The notes below the pieces were generated by a model that made no database searches, had not been told where the DNA came from, and was given only the letters and a program-made list of their open reading frames with translations. A stretch of 64,000 nucleotides of DNA from Pseudomonas leptonychotis. Lineage in GTDB: Bacteria > Pseudomonadota > Gammaproteobacteria > Pseudomonadales > Pseudomonadaceae. The translations under genes and the position numbers were made by a program. The DNA is taken from positions 1,116,001 through 1,180,000 of the forward strand of contig NZ_RFLV01000001.1 in assembly GCF_004920405.1 (NCBI RefSeq). Reading direction: 5' to 3'. This document shows, one piece after another, positions 35,149 to 44,597 of the stretch (its first letter is position 1; the number at the start of each line of letters is the position of its first letter).

Positions 35149-37368
35149 GTGCCCGACGTCATTCTGCGCCTCGCCCTGCCCTCGCCGCTGCGCCGCCTGT
35201 TCGACTACCGCGCGCCCGCCGGTGTGCCGCGTAGCGCGCTACAGCCAGGTGCGCGGCTGCGTGTGCCGTTTGGGCGGCGCGAGATGATCGGCATTCTGAT
35301 TGAGGTAACGGATCACAGCGACGTGCCGGCAGACAAACTCAAGCCCGCCCTGCAATTGCTCGACGCACAATCACCGCTGCCGCCGGCGCTGTTCAAGCTG
35401 TGCCTGTGGACAGCGCAGTATTACCAGCACAGCCTCGGCGACACGTTAAGTTGGGCGCTGCCGGTGCTGCTGCGCCAGGGCGAGCCGGCCGAAGCGCGTC
35501 AGGAGCGCTTCTGGTCTGCCGTTGAGGGTGCGCAGCTGGATGATCCGCGCCTAAGCCGTGCGCCACGCCAACGAGACACGCTGCAAACCCTGGCCCAACA
35601 CCCCCATGGCGTGCCCCATCCGCTGCTGAGCAAACTGCAGCTGAATAAGGACAGCCTCGACCTGCTGCTGGAAAAGGGTCTGGTTCAGGTGGAAGTCCGC
35701 CGTCACGCCCCCAGCGAGCGCCACGCTAATTGGCTCGCGCAGCTAGAGCTGCCACTGAATGCCGAGCAACGCGTCGCCACCGACGCCATTCGCTCAGGCC
35801 TTGGCAGCTTCAATGCCTTTTTGCTCGCGGGGGTCACCGGCAGCGGCAAGACCGAGGTTTACCTGCAGCTGATCCGCGAAACCCTGGAGGCTGGCAAGCA
35901 AGCCTTGGTGCTGATCCCCGAAATCAACCTTGGCCCGCAGACCCTGGCGCGCTTCGAGCAGCGCTTCAACGCCCGTATCGCCCTGCTGCATTCGGCGGTC
36001 AATGACCGCGAACGCCTGGATGCCTGGCTGGCGGCCCGCGATGGTGAGGCCGACATCATCATCGGCACCCGCTCGGCACTGTTCACCCCCATGCAGCGCC
36101 CGGGGTTGATCATCATCGATGAAGAGCACGACGCCTCTTATAAACAACAGGAAGGTTTGCGCTATCACGCTCGCGATCTGGCCGTGGTGCGCGCCCGCCA
36201 GGAGAACATCCCGATTGTGCTCGGCTCAGCCACGCCGTCACTGGAAAGCCTGCACAACGCCCACAGCGGTCGCTACGCCATGCTGCACCTGCGCGAGCGC
36301 GCTGGCGGGGCCAAGCAGCCACGCTTTCTGCGCCTGGACGTAAAAAGCCGACCACTGGACTCCGGTATCTCCGGCCCTATGCAGCAGGCCATCGCCCAGA
36401 CACTTGCGGCCGGCCAGCAGGTATTGGTATTCCTCAACCGCCGCGGTTTTGCTCCGACCTTGCTGTGCCATGACTGCGGTTGGTTATCCGAATGCCCACG
36501 CTGCGATGCGCGCATGACCGTACACCAGCGCTCGCGCGAACTGCGCTGCCACCATTGCGGGCACAGCGAACGCCAGCCGAGCAATTGCCCGAAGTGCCAG
36601 AACGTCGACTTGCGCCCCGTAGGCGCGGGTACCGAGCGTGCCGAAGAGCGCCTGGAGATCCTCTTCCCCGAGGTACCGGTATTGCGCGTTGATCGCGACA
36701 GCACCTCACGCAAAGAGGCCATGACCACCCTGTTCAACACCGTGCAGCGCGGTGAGCCGTGCATCCTGGTCGGCACGCAGATGCTCGCCAAAGGCCATCA
36801 CTTCCCGCGCGTCACCCTGGTAGCGATTCTGGATGCTGACGGCGGCCTGTTCTCGGCAGACTTTCGCGCCAGCGAACGGATGGCCCAGCTGATCGTCCAG
36901 GTCGCCGGGCGTGCCGGCCGCGCCGAAGAACCGGGCAAAGTGATTATCCAGAGCCACCTGGCCGACCATCCTTTATTGGTGCAATTGACCGAACAGGGCT
37001 ACTTCGCCTTCGCCGAACAGGCCCTCAGCGAACGCCGCAGCGCAGGCCTGCCGCCGTTCTGCCATCTGGCATTGCTGCGCGCCGAGGCGCACAAGCCGGG
37101 CCAGGCCGAAGGCTTCCTTGACGACGCCTGCACAGAAGCCGAGCTGTTATTGACCGAGCTAAAGCTCAGCGGCATCGAGCTGCTCGGCCCAGTTCCCGCC
37201 CCCATGGAGCGCCGCGCCGGGCGCTACCGGGCGCAATTGTTGGTACAAGCCAACGCCCGCGCGCCGCTGCATCGGCTGCTCAATAGCTGGATGTTGGCCC
37301 TGGAGCAAATGCCGAGCGGCCGTGCGGTGCGCTGGTCGTTGGATGTCGACCCGATCGATTTATTCTGA
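35149..37368 (+). CDS. priA: Primosomal replication protein N' (DNA helicase PriA)
   Basis: A 739-residue 3'-5' helicase that restarts collapsed replication forks. Walker A GVTGSGKTEVY, DEEH box (IIDEEHDASYKQQ), eight Cys of the zinc-binding insert (CHDCGWLSECPRC ... CHHCG ... CPKC), and helicase motifs V-VI (QVAGRAGRAEEPG) are all seen. GTG at 35149 with GGAG seven bases upstream gives the conserved N terminus PDVILRLALPSPLRRLFDY. The longer frame from 35083 has no support. Confidence 0.95.
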   Translation: MPDVILRLALPSPLRRLFDYRAPAGVPRSALQPGARLRVPFGRREMIGILIEVTDHSDVPADKLKPALQLLDAQSPLPPALFKLCLWTAQYYQHSLGDTLSWALPVLLRQGEPAEARQERFWSAVEGAQLDDPRLSRAPRQRDTLQTLAQHPHGVPHPLLSKLQLNKDSLDLLLEKGLVQVEVRRHAPSERHANWLAQLELPLNAEQRVATDAIRSGLGSFNAFLLAGVTGSGKTEVYLQLIRETLEAGKQALVLIPEINLGPQTLARFEQRFNARIALLHSAVNDRERLDAWLAARDGEADIIIGTRSALFTPMQRPGLIIIDEEHDASYKQQEGLRYHARDLAVVRARQENIPIVLGSATPSLESLHNAHSGRYAMLHLRERAGGAKQPRFLRLDVKSRPLDSGISGPMQQAIAQTLAAGQQVLVFLNRRGFAPTLLCHDCGWLSECPRCDARMTVHQRSRELRCHHCGHSERQPSNCPKCQNVDLRPVGAGTERAEERLEILFPEVPVLRVDRDSTSRKEAMTTLFNTVQRGEPCILVGTQMLAKGHHFPRVTLVAILDADGGLFSADFRASERMAQLIVQVAGRAGRAEEPGKVIIQSHLADHPLLVQLTEQGYFAFAEQALSERRSAGLPPFCHLALLRAEAHKPGQAEGFLDDACTEAELLLTELKLSGIELLGPVPAPMERRAGRYRAQLLVQANARAPLHRLLNSWMLALEQMPSGRAVRWSLDVDPIDLF

Positions 37369-37394
37369 GCACCGTAAAGATCGACCGTCTAGCT

Positions 37395-37537
37395 AGAACG
37401 TGTTTTACGATCTCGCGAGCTAGAGCCAAACAAGGCAAAAACAGCTGAGGAAGCGGAGTTTACTGGCTGTAAATGAGCATTCCGAAGCTGTTTTTAACGC
37501 CGTATGGCCGAAGCGCAGCCGGTCGCGTGCTGGTTCT
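37395..37537. repeat. Dispersed intergenic repeat, copy 2
   Basis: A 143-bp non-coding element between priA and dbpA, starting AGAAC and ending GTTCT. It shares three blocks with the reverse complement of the element at 11677-11901: GATCTCGCGAGCTAGAGC (37409-37426, identical), 37447-37479 (one indel), and 37496-37519 (two mismatches). The sequence between the blocks differs. Confidence 0.75.
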
Positions 37538-37602
37538 TTGAACCAAGCCTCTACCTCCAGCCTGTTACACTGCACGCCATTTCGTATTAGCAGGCCTGTA
37601 CC

Positions 37603-38982
37603 GTGACCAACACCGCGTTTTCTTCTCTGCCGCTTTCTCCCGCCATGTTGGCGAACCTCGAGTCCCTCGGTTACACCGAGATGACCCCGATTCAAGCGCA
37701 GAGCCTGCCGGTAATGCTCAAAGGTATGGACCTGATTGCCCAGGCCAAAACCGGTAGCGGTAAGACTGCAGCCTTCGGTATTGGCCTGCTCAATCCGCTC
37801 AACCCGCGCTTCTTCGGCTGCCAGGCGCTGGTGATCTGCCCGACCCGCGAGCTGGCCGACCAAGTGGCCAAAGAACTGCGCCGCCTGGCTCGCTCGGCCG
37901 ACAACATCAAAATCCTTACCCTGTGTGGCGGCGTGCCATTCGGCCCGCAAATCGGCTCGTTGGAACACGGCGCGCAGATCATCGTCGGCACCCCGGGGCG
38001 CATTCAGCAGCACCTGAGCAAAGGCACGCTGAAACTCGACGGCCTTAACACCCTGGTGCTCGATGAGGCCGATCGCATGCTCGACATGGGCTTCTACGAC
38101 AGCATCGCCGAAATCATTGAGCAGACCCCGACGCGTCGACAGACCCTGCTGTTCTCCGCCACCTACCCGAGCGGCATCAAACAGCTGTCCGCTAAGTTCA
38201 TGCGTGATCCGCAGCAGGTCAAAGCCGACGCCTTTCATGACGATACGCAGATCGAACAACGCTTCTATGAAATCTCCCCCGAGGAGCGTATGGAAGCCGT
38301 GGTCAAGCTGCTCAACTGCTATCGCCCACAGTCCTGCGTAGCCTTCTGCTTTACCAAGCAGCAGTGCCAGGAAGTGGTCGACCACCTGACCGCTAAAGGC
38401 ATCTCGGCCGCCGCGCTGAACGGTGACCTAGAACAACGCGACCGTGACCAAGTGCTGGCGATGTTCGCTAACCGCAGCTTGTCCGTACTGGTGGCCACCG
38501 ATGTGGCGGCGCGCGGCCTGGATATCGATGCGCTGGACATGGTGATCAATGTTGAACTGGCGCGCGACTCGGAAATTCATATTCACCGCGTCGGCCGTAC
38601 CGGTCGCGCGGGCGAGAAAGGCCTGGCCATGAGCTTGGTTGCCCCGGCTGAAGGTCACCGTGCCCAGGCCATCGAAACCTTGCAACGGGCGCCGCTCAAC
38701 TGGCACCCACTGAGCAGCCTCAAGCACCAAGGCGGCGCGCCGCTGCAACCACCCATGATTACCATGTGCATCAGCGCCGGACGCAAAGACAAACTGCGCC
38801 CCGGCGATATTCTCGGCGCACTGACTGGCGATGCTGGCATCCCTGGCACCCAGGTCGGCAAGATCGCCATCTTCGATTTCCAGGCCTATGTGGCCGTTGA
38901 GCGCAGCGTGGCCATGCAGGCACTCAAGTGCCTCAGCGAAGGCAAGATCAAGGGCCGCTCACTGCGCGTGCGTACCCTATAG
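37603..38982 (+). CDS. dbpA: ATP-dependent RNA helicase DbpA
   Basis: A 459-residue DEAD-box helicase with Q motif, Walker A AKTGSGKTAAFG, DEAD (VLDEADRML), SAT (FSATYPSG) and motif VI (HRVGRTGRAG). The C-terminal ~75 residues form the DbpA RNA-binding domain (MITMCISAGRKDKLRPGDIL...), which recognises hairpin 92 of 23S rRNA in 50S assembly. GTG start at 37603. In P. aeruginosa the gene after priA is argS, so this junction differs. Confidence 0.95.
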   Translation: MTNTAFSSLPLSPAMLANLESLGYTEMTPIQAQSLPVMLKGMDLIAQAKTGSGKTAAFGIGLLNPLNPRFFGCQALVICPTRELADQVAKELRRLARSADNIKILTLCGGVPFGPQIGSLEHGAQIIVGTPGRIQQHLSKGTLKLDGLNTLVLDEADRMLDMGFYDSIAEIIEQTPTRRQTLLFSATYPSGIKQLSAKFMRDPQQVKADAFHDDTQIEQRFYEISPEERMEAVVKLLNCYRPQSCVAFCFTKQQCQEVVDHLTAKGISAAALNGDLEQRDRDQVLAMFANRSLSVLVATDVAARGLDIDALDMVINVELARDSEIHIHRVGRTGRAGEKGLAMSLVAPAEGHRAQAIETLQRAPLNWHPLSSLKHQGGAPLQPPMITMCISAGRKDKLRPGDILGALTGDAGIPGTQVGKIAIFDFQAYVAVERSVAMQALKCLSEGKIKGRSLRVRTL

Positions 38983-39015
38983 TTGGTTGCAACACGCAAA
39001 TAGACAGCCGCAGTG

Positions 39016-40278
39016 ATGTGGCACGTGGTAGAGGAACGCTCCTTGCGCAATATTCTGGTGGTCGAAGACAGCCCCCTGGTGCTGAAAATTCTTGAGCACC
39101 TGTTTCGCAAGGAAAGTGCGTTCCAGCCGATCTTTTGCGCCTCCCTGGGCGAAGCCCAGGTGATGCTGGAAACCTCAGCCGAGCTGTTCTTCGCCGCTAT
39201 CGTCGATCTCAACCTGCCAGACGCCCCGGATGGTGAGATTGTCGATGTGGTGATGACCTACCGCCTGCCCTGCATCGTGCTCAGCGGCACCTACAACGAA
39301 CAGCGCCGCGACCAGATGCTGCTCAAGGGCGTGGTCGATTACGTGCTCAAGGAAAGCCAACATTCCTACGAGTACGCCTTCCGCCTGCTGCATCGCCTGG
39401 AAAGCAACAGCGCGGTGAAAATCCTCATCGCCGAGGACTCCGACGCCACCCGCCACTACATTCGCCACGTCCTGACCCCACATCGCTATCAGATCATCGA
39501 AGCCTGCGATGGCGACGAAGCCTTGCGCATCCTCAAAGAGCAGCCGGATATCGACCTGCTGGTGGTTGATCACAGCATGCCCGGTATCAGCGGCTTTGAT
39601 CTGGTCAAACTGCTACGGCAGAAAATGAAGCGTCACGAGCTGATCATTCTCGGGCTCTCGGCCGACACCAAAGGCTCGCTCAGCGCCAAGTTCATCAAGC
39701 ACGGCGCCGATGACTTCCTGCGCAAACCCTTCTGCTCGGAAGAACTCAACTGCCGGGTCATGTCGACCCTGGAGCGTCGCGACCTGCTACGCGCACTCAA
39801 GCAGGCGGCGCAGTTTGATGCCCTGACCAGCCTGAATAACCGTCGCGCGTTCTATGAGCACGGCCAGCAACTGTTCCAACTGGCGCGTAGCGGCGGCCGG
39901 GACCTGAGCGTGGCGATGCTCGACCTGGACTTTTTCAAACGCATCAACGACGAACACGGCCACGCCAGTGGTGATGCCGCTTTGATCGCGTTCTCCCGGG
40001 CGCTGTCCAGCGCCTTCCCCGACGCGCTGCTTGGGCGCCTGGGCGGCGAGGAGTTCGCCATGATCAGCCAGCAGGATGCTGCCACCCTAAGCAGCACCCT
40101 CGACCAGTTGCGCAGCCACTGCGCCAACCTAAAGTACGCCATCGGTGCACCGCCGCTGTGTTTCAGCGCAGGCATCTACCATGGCGCACCGGATGACCTG
40201 GAAAGCTTGCTGCACCAGGCCGACCTGCGCCTGTATCAGGCCAAGAACCAGGGTCGCGGGCGTAACTGCTGGCAGTAG
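39016..40278 (+). CDS. Response regulator with two receiver domains and a GGDEF domain
   Basis: A 420-residue cytosolic protein: receiver 1 (about 10-125; acidic pocket VVED, Asp64 in VDLNLP), receiver 2 (about 134-250; IAEDSD, Asp185 in VVDHSMPG, Lys in RKPF) and a GGDEF domain (about 265-420) with GGEEF at 343-347, so it is probably an active diguanylate cyclase making c-di-GMP. The inhibitory RxxD site that normally lies just before GGEEF reads AFPD, so product inhibition is likely lost. The start is uncertain: GTG 39013, ATG 39016 or TTG 39043 (with GAGGA ahead) are all possible. No partner kinase gene is adjacent. Confidence 0.85.
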   Translation: MWHVVEERSLRNILVVEDSPLVLKILEHLFRKESAFQPIFCASLGEAQVMLETSAELFFAAIVDLNLPDAPDGEIVDVVMTYRLPCIVLSGTYNEQRRDQMLLKGVVDYVLKESQHSYEYAFRLLHRLESNSAVKILIAEDSDATRHYIRHVLTPHRYQIIEACDGDEALRILKEQPDIDLLVVDHSMPGISGFDLVKLLRQKMKRHELIILGLSADTKGSLSAKFIKHGADDFLRKPFCSEELNCRVMSTLERRDLLRALKQAAQFDALTSLNNRRAFYEHGQQLFQLARSGGRDLSVAMLDLDFFKRINDEHGHASGDAALIAFSRALSSAFPDALLGRLGGEEFAMISQQDAATLSSTLDQLRSHCANLKYAIGAPPLCFSAGIYHGAPDDLESLLHQADLRLYQAKNQGRGRNCWQ

Positions 40279-40280
40279 CC

Positions 40281-40467
40281 AGGGTCTGTTGACGTTTAAT
40301 TCGCGGCCGCGCCGGAGCCCGCTTTAGCGCGAAGCAAGGCACGAGACACGAGACACGAAGTTTGGTTGTTCCAAATGAGTGTCGAGAAACGCAGCATCGC
40401 GCTAAAACAGGCCCGGCCCTTCGGGTTGCGCAGCAACGCGGCTCACGATTAAACGTCAACAGACCCT
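40281..40467. mobile_element. MITE-like element with 20-bp perfect terminal inverted repeats
   Basis: 187 bp bounded by AGGGTCTGTTGACGTTTAAT (40281-40300) and its exact reverse complement (40448-40467). It encodes nothing; the inside has a short tandem repeat (ACGAGAC twice, around 40342-40356) and further complementary GC-rich arms. It starts two bases after one stop codon, and its right end supplies two bases of the TAG stop of the opposite-strand gene. No target-site duplication is obvious. Confidence 0.75.
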
Positions 40468-41206
40468 AAAGCCCATGCCGCTGAAAAATCTGCGCATAGC
40501 TACCATCGGCACGCATTCCCTCAATCGCTTTATTGAAAGCATCGGCAATCTGCTGATGCTGCGGGTGTTTGCGGCTGATCAGAATATGCAGGTTGTTCTC
40601 ACTTAGCGGCTGCGGCAGAAACTCCAATTGATCGCGAACCCCTGCCAAGCTGCGGCTCAAATGAAAACGCGCCACCAGCTCATCCTCCAGGGTCAGCTGC
40701 ACCCGCCGGGCGTGCAGCATGCGCGCGGCCAGCTCAAAACTAACAACCTCCACCTTGTTTAGCTTTGCATCCTGGCCAAATGCTGGGGAATAGGCGTAAT
40801 CACGCACCACGGCAATGCTGTAGGGGTACAGGTCGGACAATTGAGTGAAATTAATCCCCGCATTTTTACGCTGTAAAAAGCGCACGCGGTTAACCAGATA
40901 CGGCTGGGAGTAGTGGCCATACACCGCACGCTCGTCGGTGTACCAGGCATTGATCAGCACGTCGTAGGCTTCCTGCTGCAAGCCACGCACCGCTCGGGCC
41001 CAAGGTACCTGAGCGTAGGTGGTGAGGTAACCAGCCCGCTCCAAGGCTGTGGTTACCAGATCGGAAGCCAACCCGTTGTTCAGCAACGTCTGGTCATTGA
41101 ACGGCGGCCAGGGATCGGCCACCAGACGCAACGTCTGCGCCGCGTGACCACACAATGGCACCAATAGCATCCACAACAGCAGGCAGGCCCGCAGTCCATT
41201 CATCAA
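40466..41206 (-). CDS. Periplasmic solute-binding protein, family 3 (amino-acid type)
   Basis: A 246-residue protein with a signal peptide (cut after about residue 22, LCGHAA) and the bacterial extracellular solute-binding type 3 fold: LRLVADPWPPFND at the mature start, then the GLASDLVTTALERAG segment. No ABC permease or ATPase gene is adjacent, which is common for the many orphan Pseudomonas members; these sometimes feed sensor proteins. A ligand cannot be named. Its last codons overlap the MITE-like element. Confidence 0.78.
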   Translation of the reverse strand: MMNGLRACLLLWMLLVPLCGHAAQTLRLVADPWPPFNDQTLLNNGLASDLVTTALERAGYLTTYAQVPWARAVRGLQQEAYDVLINAWYTDERAVYGHYSQPYLVNRVRFLQRKNAGINFTQLSDLYPYSIAVVRDYAYSPAFGQDAKLNKVEVVSFELAARMLHARRVQLTLEDELVARFHLSRSLAGVRDQLEFLPQPLSENNLHILISRKHPQHQQIADAFNKAIEGMRADGSYAQIFQRHGL

Positions 41207-41335
41207 CGACTGTCCAGAAAGTGCAGAGTACTCATCCTAGCCGATCACCGGCCTCGTCACACGGTGTCGACCATCAGTTAAGATGCGCGCTGTTTTGCGC
41301 CAGTTCTGGCGCGCGTCGCATGCCGAGGAAGAGTC

Positions 41336-42520
41336 GTGCTTACACCCCAGGTCGTGATTATCGGAGCCGGTGCCGCCGGGCTTATGTGTGCACTGACGGC
41401 GGCGGCGCGTGGGCGGCAAGTGTTGCTGCTCGATCACGCGAACAAAGCCGGCAAGAAAATCCTCATGTCTGGTGGTGGGCGCTGCAATTTCACCAATATG
41501 TACTGCGAGCCAAACAACTTCCTCTCGCAAAACCCACACTTCTGCAAATCGGCCTTGGCGCGCTACACCCAGTGGGACTTTATCGGTCTGGTGGCCAAAC
41601 ACGGCGTGGCGTACCACGAGAAGAAACTCGGCCAGCTGTTCTGCGATAACAAGGCCAGCGACATCCTCGGCCTGCTCCTCAGCGAATGCGATGACGCCGG
41701 CGTCGAGCTGCGCCTGGACACTTCGGTGAGCGAGATCACCAAACTGGACAGCGGCTACCAGCTGCAAACCAGCGCCGGGGCCGTGCGTTGTGAATCGCTG
41801 GTGATTGCCACTGGCGGGCTGTCGATTCCAACGCTCGGGGCCAGCGGTTTTGGCTATCAGGTGGCCAAACAGTTCGGCCACGAGCTGCTGCCGACCCGCG
41901 CCGGCCTGGTGCCTTTCACCATTACCGATCCGCAGCTCAAAGAACTCTGCGTTGAGCTGTCCGGCACCTCGGTGGAAGACTGCGTGGTGAGCTGCAACGG
42001 CCAAAGTTTCAAAGAGAATATTCTCTTCACCCACCGCGGCCTCAGTGGCCCGGCGATTCTGCAGATTTCCTCATTCTGGCAACCGGGTGACGCCATCAGC
42101 ATCAACCTGCTGCCGCACATTGATCTGCCCGAGTGGCTAGAGCAGCAACAAGGCCAGCGCCCCAACAGTGAGTTGAAAACCCTGCTCGCCGAGCTGTTCA
42201 CCAAGAAAATGGCCGGGCTGCTGGCAGATAACTGGTTTGCTTCCAAGCCGATGAAGCAATACACCCACGCTGAACTCAAAACCATTGCCGAACGGCTCGG
42301 CGACTGGCAGCTGGTGCCGGCGGGCACCGAGGGTTATCGCACCGCCGAGGTCACCTTGGGCGGTGTAGACACCCGTGAGGTGTCCTCAAAAACCATGGAG
42401 TCGCTGAAATCGCCAGGGCTGTATTTTGTCGGCGAGGTGCTCGACGTCACAGGTCACCTGGGCGGCTTCAACTTCCAATGGGCCTGGGCGTCGGGCTATG
42501 CGGCCGCGCAATACGCCTAA
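41336..42520 (+). CDS. HI0933-family NAD(P)/FAD-dependent flavoprotein
   Basis: A 394-residue flavoprotein. FAD motif IIGAGAAGLM (8-17), GKKILMSGGGRCNFTN (about 40-55), and the C-terminal signature TAEVTLGGVDTREVSSKTMES followed by the second FAD contact (GEVLDVTGHLGGFNFQWAW) identify the HI0933/YhiN family. The substrate is unknown. GTG start at 41336 with GAGGAAGAG ahead. It is divergent from the solute-binding gene. Confidence 0.85.
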   Translation: MLTPQVVIIGAGAAGLMCALTAAARGRQVLLLDHANKAGKKILMSGGGRCNFTNMYCEPNNFLSQNPHFCKSALARYTQWDFIGLVAKHGVAYHEKKLGQLFCDNKASDILGLLLSECDDAGVELRLDTSVSEITKLDSGYQLQTSAGAVRCESLVIATGGLSIPTLGASGFGYQVAKQFGHELLPTRAGLVPFTITDPQLKELCVELSGTSVEDCVVSCNGQSFKENILFTHRGLSGPAILQISSFWQPGDAISINLLPHIDLPEWLEQQQGQRPNSELKTLLAELFTKKMAGLLADNWFASKPMKQYTHAELKTIAERLGDWQLVPAGTEGYRTAEVTLGGVDTREVSSKTMESLKSPGLYFVGEVLDVTGHLGGFNFQWAWASGYAAAQYA

Positions 42521-42605
42521 GCCAGCATTTATGCCACCGCAACACCCACAGTATTTTGCTAAGCGGCTGCCTCCAGCAGCCCTTCTCTAAGGATCGCTTG
42601 CCAAC

Positions 42606-44435
42606 ATGACCCAAGACCAAGGACTGATTTTCGCCATTCTCGCGGCAACCATGGGGCTGTTTTTGTGGGGTCGCTGGCGGCACGATATCGTCGCGCTCGG
42701 CGCACTCTTGGCCTGCGTGATCGCAGGCCTGGTGCCCGACGCGCAAGCCTTTGTCGGCTTCGGCCATCCTGCCGTGATTACTGTGGCCTGCGTGCTGGTA
42801 CTCAGCTTCGGTTTGCAGCGAACCGGTGCAGTAGATGTCATGGCGCAACGGGTGTTGCCAGCCAATGCCGGCCCCATGCTCTCGATCGCAGCCCTGACCG
42901 GGCTTGGCGCGCTATTGTCGGCCTTTATGAACAACGTCGGCGCACTCGCCCTGCTGATGCCAATTGCCCTGAAAATTGCCGGCAAGCAAGACTTACCGCC
43001 TGGGCGCCTGCTGATGCCGCTGGCCTTCGGCACCATTTTGGGCGGCATGACCACGTTGATCGGCACGCCGCCCAACTTGATCGTATCCAGCTTCCGCGCA
43101 AAGACCGATGCCGGCCCATTCGCCATGTTCGACTTCAGCCCTGTGGGTGTTGCCGTTGCCCTGGCCGGTGTGCTGTTTATTACCCTGATCGGTTGGCGGC
43201 TGGTACCGCGCCGGGAAGTAGCAAGCGTCGCTAGCTTCGACACGGGCACCTACATTACCGAGGCGCGGGTAAAGGAAGGCGCAAAAGCCGTAGGCAAGAG
43301 TCTGCGTGAAGTCGAACAGCTATTGGAGGAGGCCGATGCCCAAGTGGTGGGCATGGTGCGCAACAAGCTGCGCCTGTCGGCGCCCAACCCGCGGCGCATT
43401 CTTCAGGTAGATGACGTGTTGATGATTGAGGCTGAGCCCGAATCCCTCGGCGACGTCCTCAGCACGCTAGGCTTGACGCTGGAGGCCGCCAAACAGCCGT
43501 CGCCTGACGCGGACGAAGGTGCTGACGAAAGCGAATCTGCCAAGAGTAAAACCGACGACAAAAAAGACACCCACAATGACGAGAGAGTGCTGCAGGAACT
43601 ATTGGTACGCACCGACTCACGGCTGATCGGGCTGGCCGCCAGCAACATCCGCCTGCGTCACCGTTACAGCATCAACCTACTGGCGATCTCGCGGCAGAAT
43701 CACCGTTCAATCAAACGCCTGCGCTCCACCCAGTTCGAGCGCGGCGATGTATTGCTGCTGCAAGGTGAAGCGAGCGATATCGCCGACTTTGCCAGTGACT
43801 ATGAGTGCGTACCCCTAGCCGACCGTGCCATCAGCATTCCTAACCCGACCCAGGCCGGCTTTGCGGTGGGCGTCATGCTGCTGGCCGTAGCGCTGGCTGC
43901 GTTCGGCGTACTGTCGGCGGCCGTAGCCTTCGCCGCCGGCATGTTGATATTTATGGTGGCCCGTGTGGTGCCCCTCCGTCAGCTCTACGAGGCCATTGAC
44001 TGGCCGGTGATTGTGCTATTAGGCGCCATGATCCCGGTCGCCGGGGCTATGTCCGAAACCGGCGCGGCCGACTTATTGGCGCGTCTGCTGATGGAACATC
44101 TCGCACAGGGTAATCCGGTGGTAATGCTGACGCTGCTGCTGGTGGTAACCATGACCCTCTCAGACTTCATGAACAATGCCGCCACCGCCGCCGTGATGTG
44201 CCCCATCGCCTTGAGCGCGGCCAGCCAACTCGGCGTCAGCCCGGACACCCTACTAATGGCGGTGGCGATTGGTGCCTCCTGCTCATTCCTGACCCCCATT
44301 GGCCACCAGAACAACACACTAATTCTTACTCCAGGTGGCTTTCGCTTCGGCGATTATTGGCGCCTCGGCTTGCCGATGGAAATCATCGTGGTGGTGGTCA
44401 GCGTGCCTCTGCTGCTGCTGGTCTGGCCGCTGTAA
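42606..44435 (+). CDS. SLC13-family permease with two TrkA-C domains
   Basis: A 609-residue divalent-anion:Na+ symporter-type membrane protein: about five helices, two central RCK/TrkA-C domains (about 200-290 and 330-400), then six more helices. The family motif region (MNNVGALALLMPIALK in the first half, MNNAATAAVMCPIAL in the second) is present twice, as expected from the inverted-repeat fold. A very acidic, Lys/Ser-rich linker of about 30 residues (near 298-330) separates the two TrkA-C domains. Likely substrates are sulphate or dicarboxylates; not decidable here. Confidence 0.83.
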   Translation: MTQDQGLIFAILAATMGLFLWGRWRHDIVALGALLACVIAGLVPDAQAFVGFGHPAVITVACVLVLSFGLQRTGAVDVMAQRVLPANAGPMLSIAALTGLGALLSAFMNNVGALALLMPIALKIAGKQDLPPGRLLMPLAFGTILGGMTTLIGTPPNLIVSSFRAKTDAGPFAMFDFSPVGVAVALAGVLFITLIGWRLVPRREVASVASFDTGTYITEARVKEGAKAVGKSLREVEQLLEEADAQVVGMVRNKLRLSAPNPRRILQVDDVLMIEAEPESLGDVLSTLGLTLEAAKQPSPDADEGADESESAKSKTDDKKDTHNDERVLQELLVRTDSRLIGLAASNIRLRHRYSINLLAISRQNHRSIKRLRSTQFERGDVLLLQGEASDIADFASDYECVPLADRAISIPNPTQAGFAVGVMLLAVALAAFGVLSAAVAFAAGMLIFMVARVVPLRQLYEAIDWPVIVLLGAMIPVAGAMSETGAADLLARLLMEHLAQGNPVVMLTLLLVVTMTLSDFMNNAATAAVMCPIALSAASQLGVSPDTLLMAVAIGASCSFLTPIGHQNNTLILTPGGFRFGDYWRLGLPMEIIVVVVSVPLLLLVWPL

Positions 44436-44597
44436 CGAGCGGACTGCCCGCAAGCATGCCCGTCGATGTAACCGTTAGGTCCTGCGTGCCCCGCCAACCG
44501 TTTTAGCAGTTGGTGGGTGTTACGGGCGAGAGGACGTGCTGCTGGACGGGTTATTCCATTAGTCTTCATCGTACGTCCACGCCAAGGCCCCGATTCA

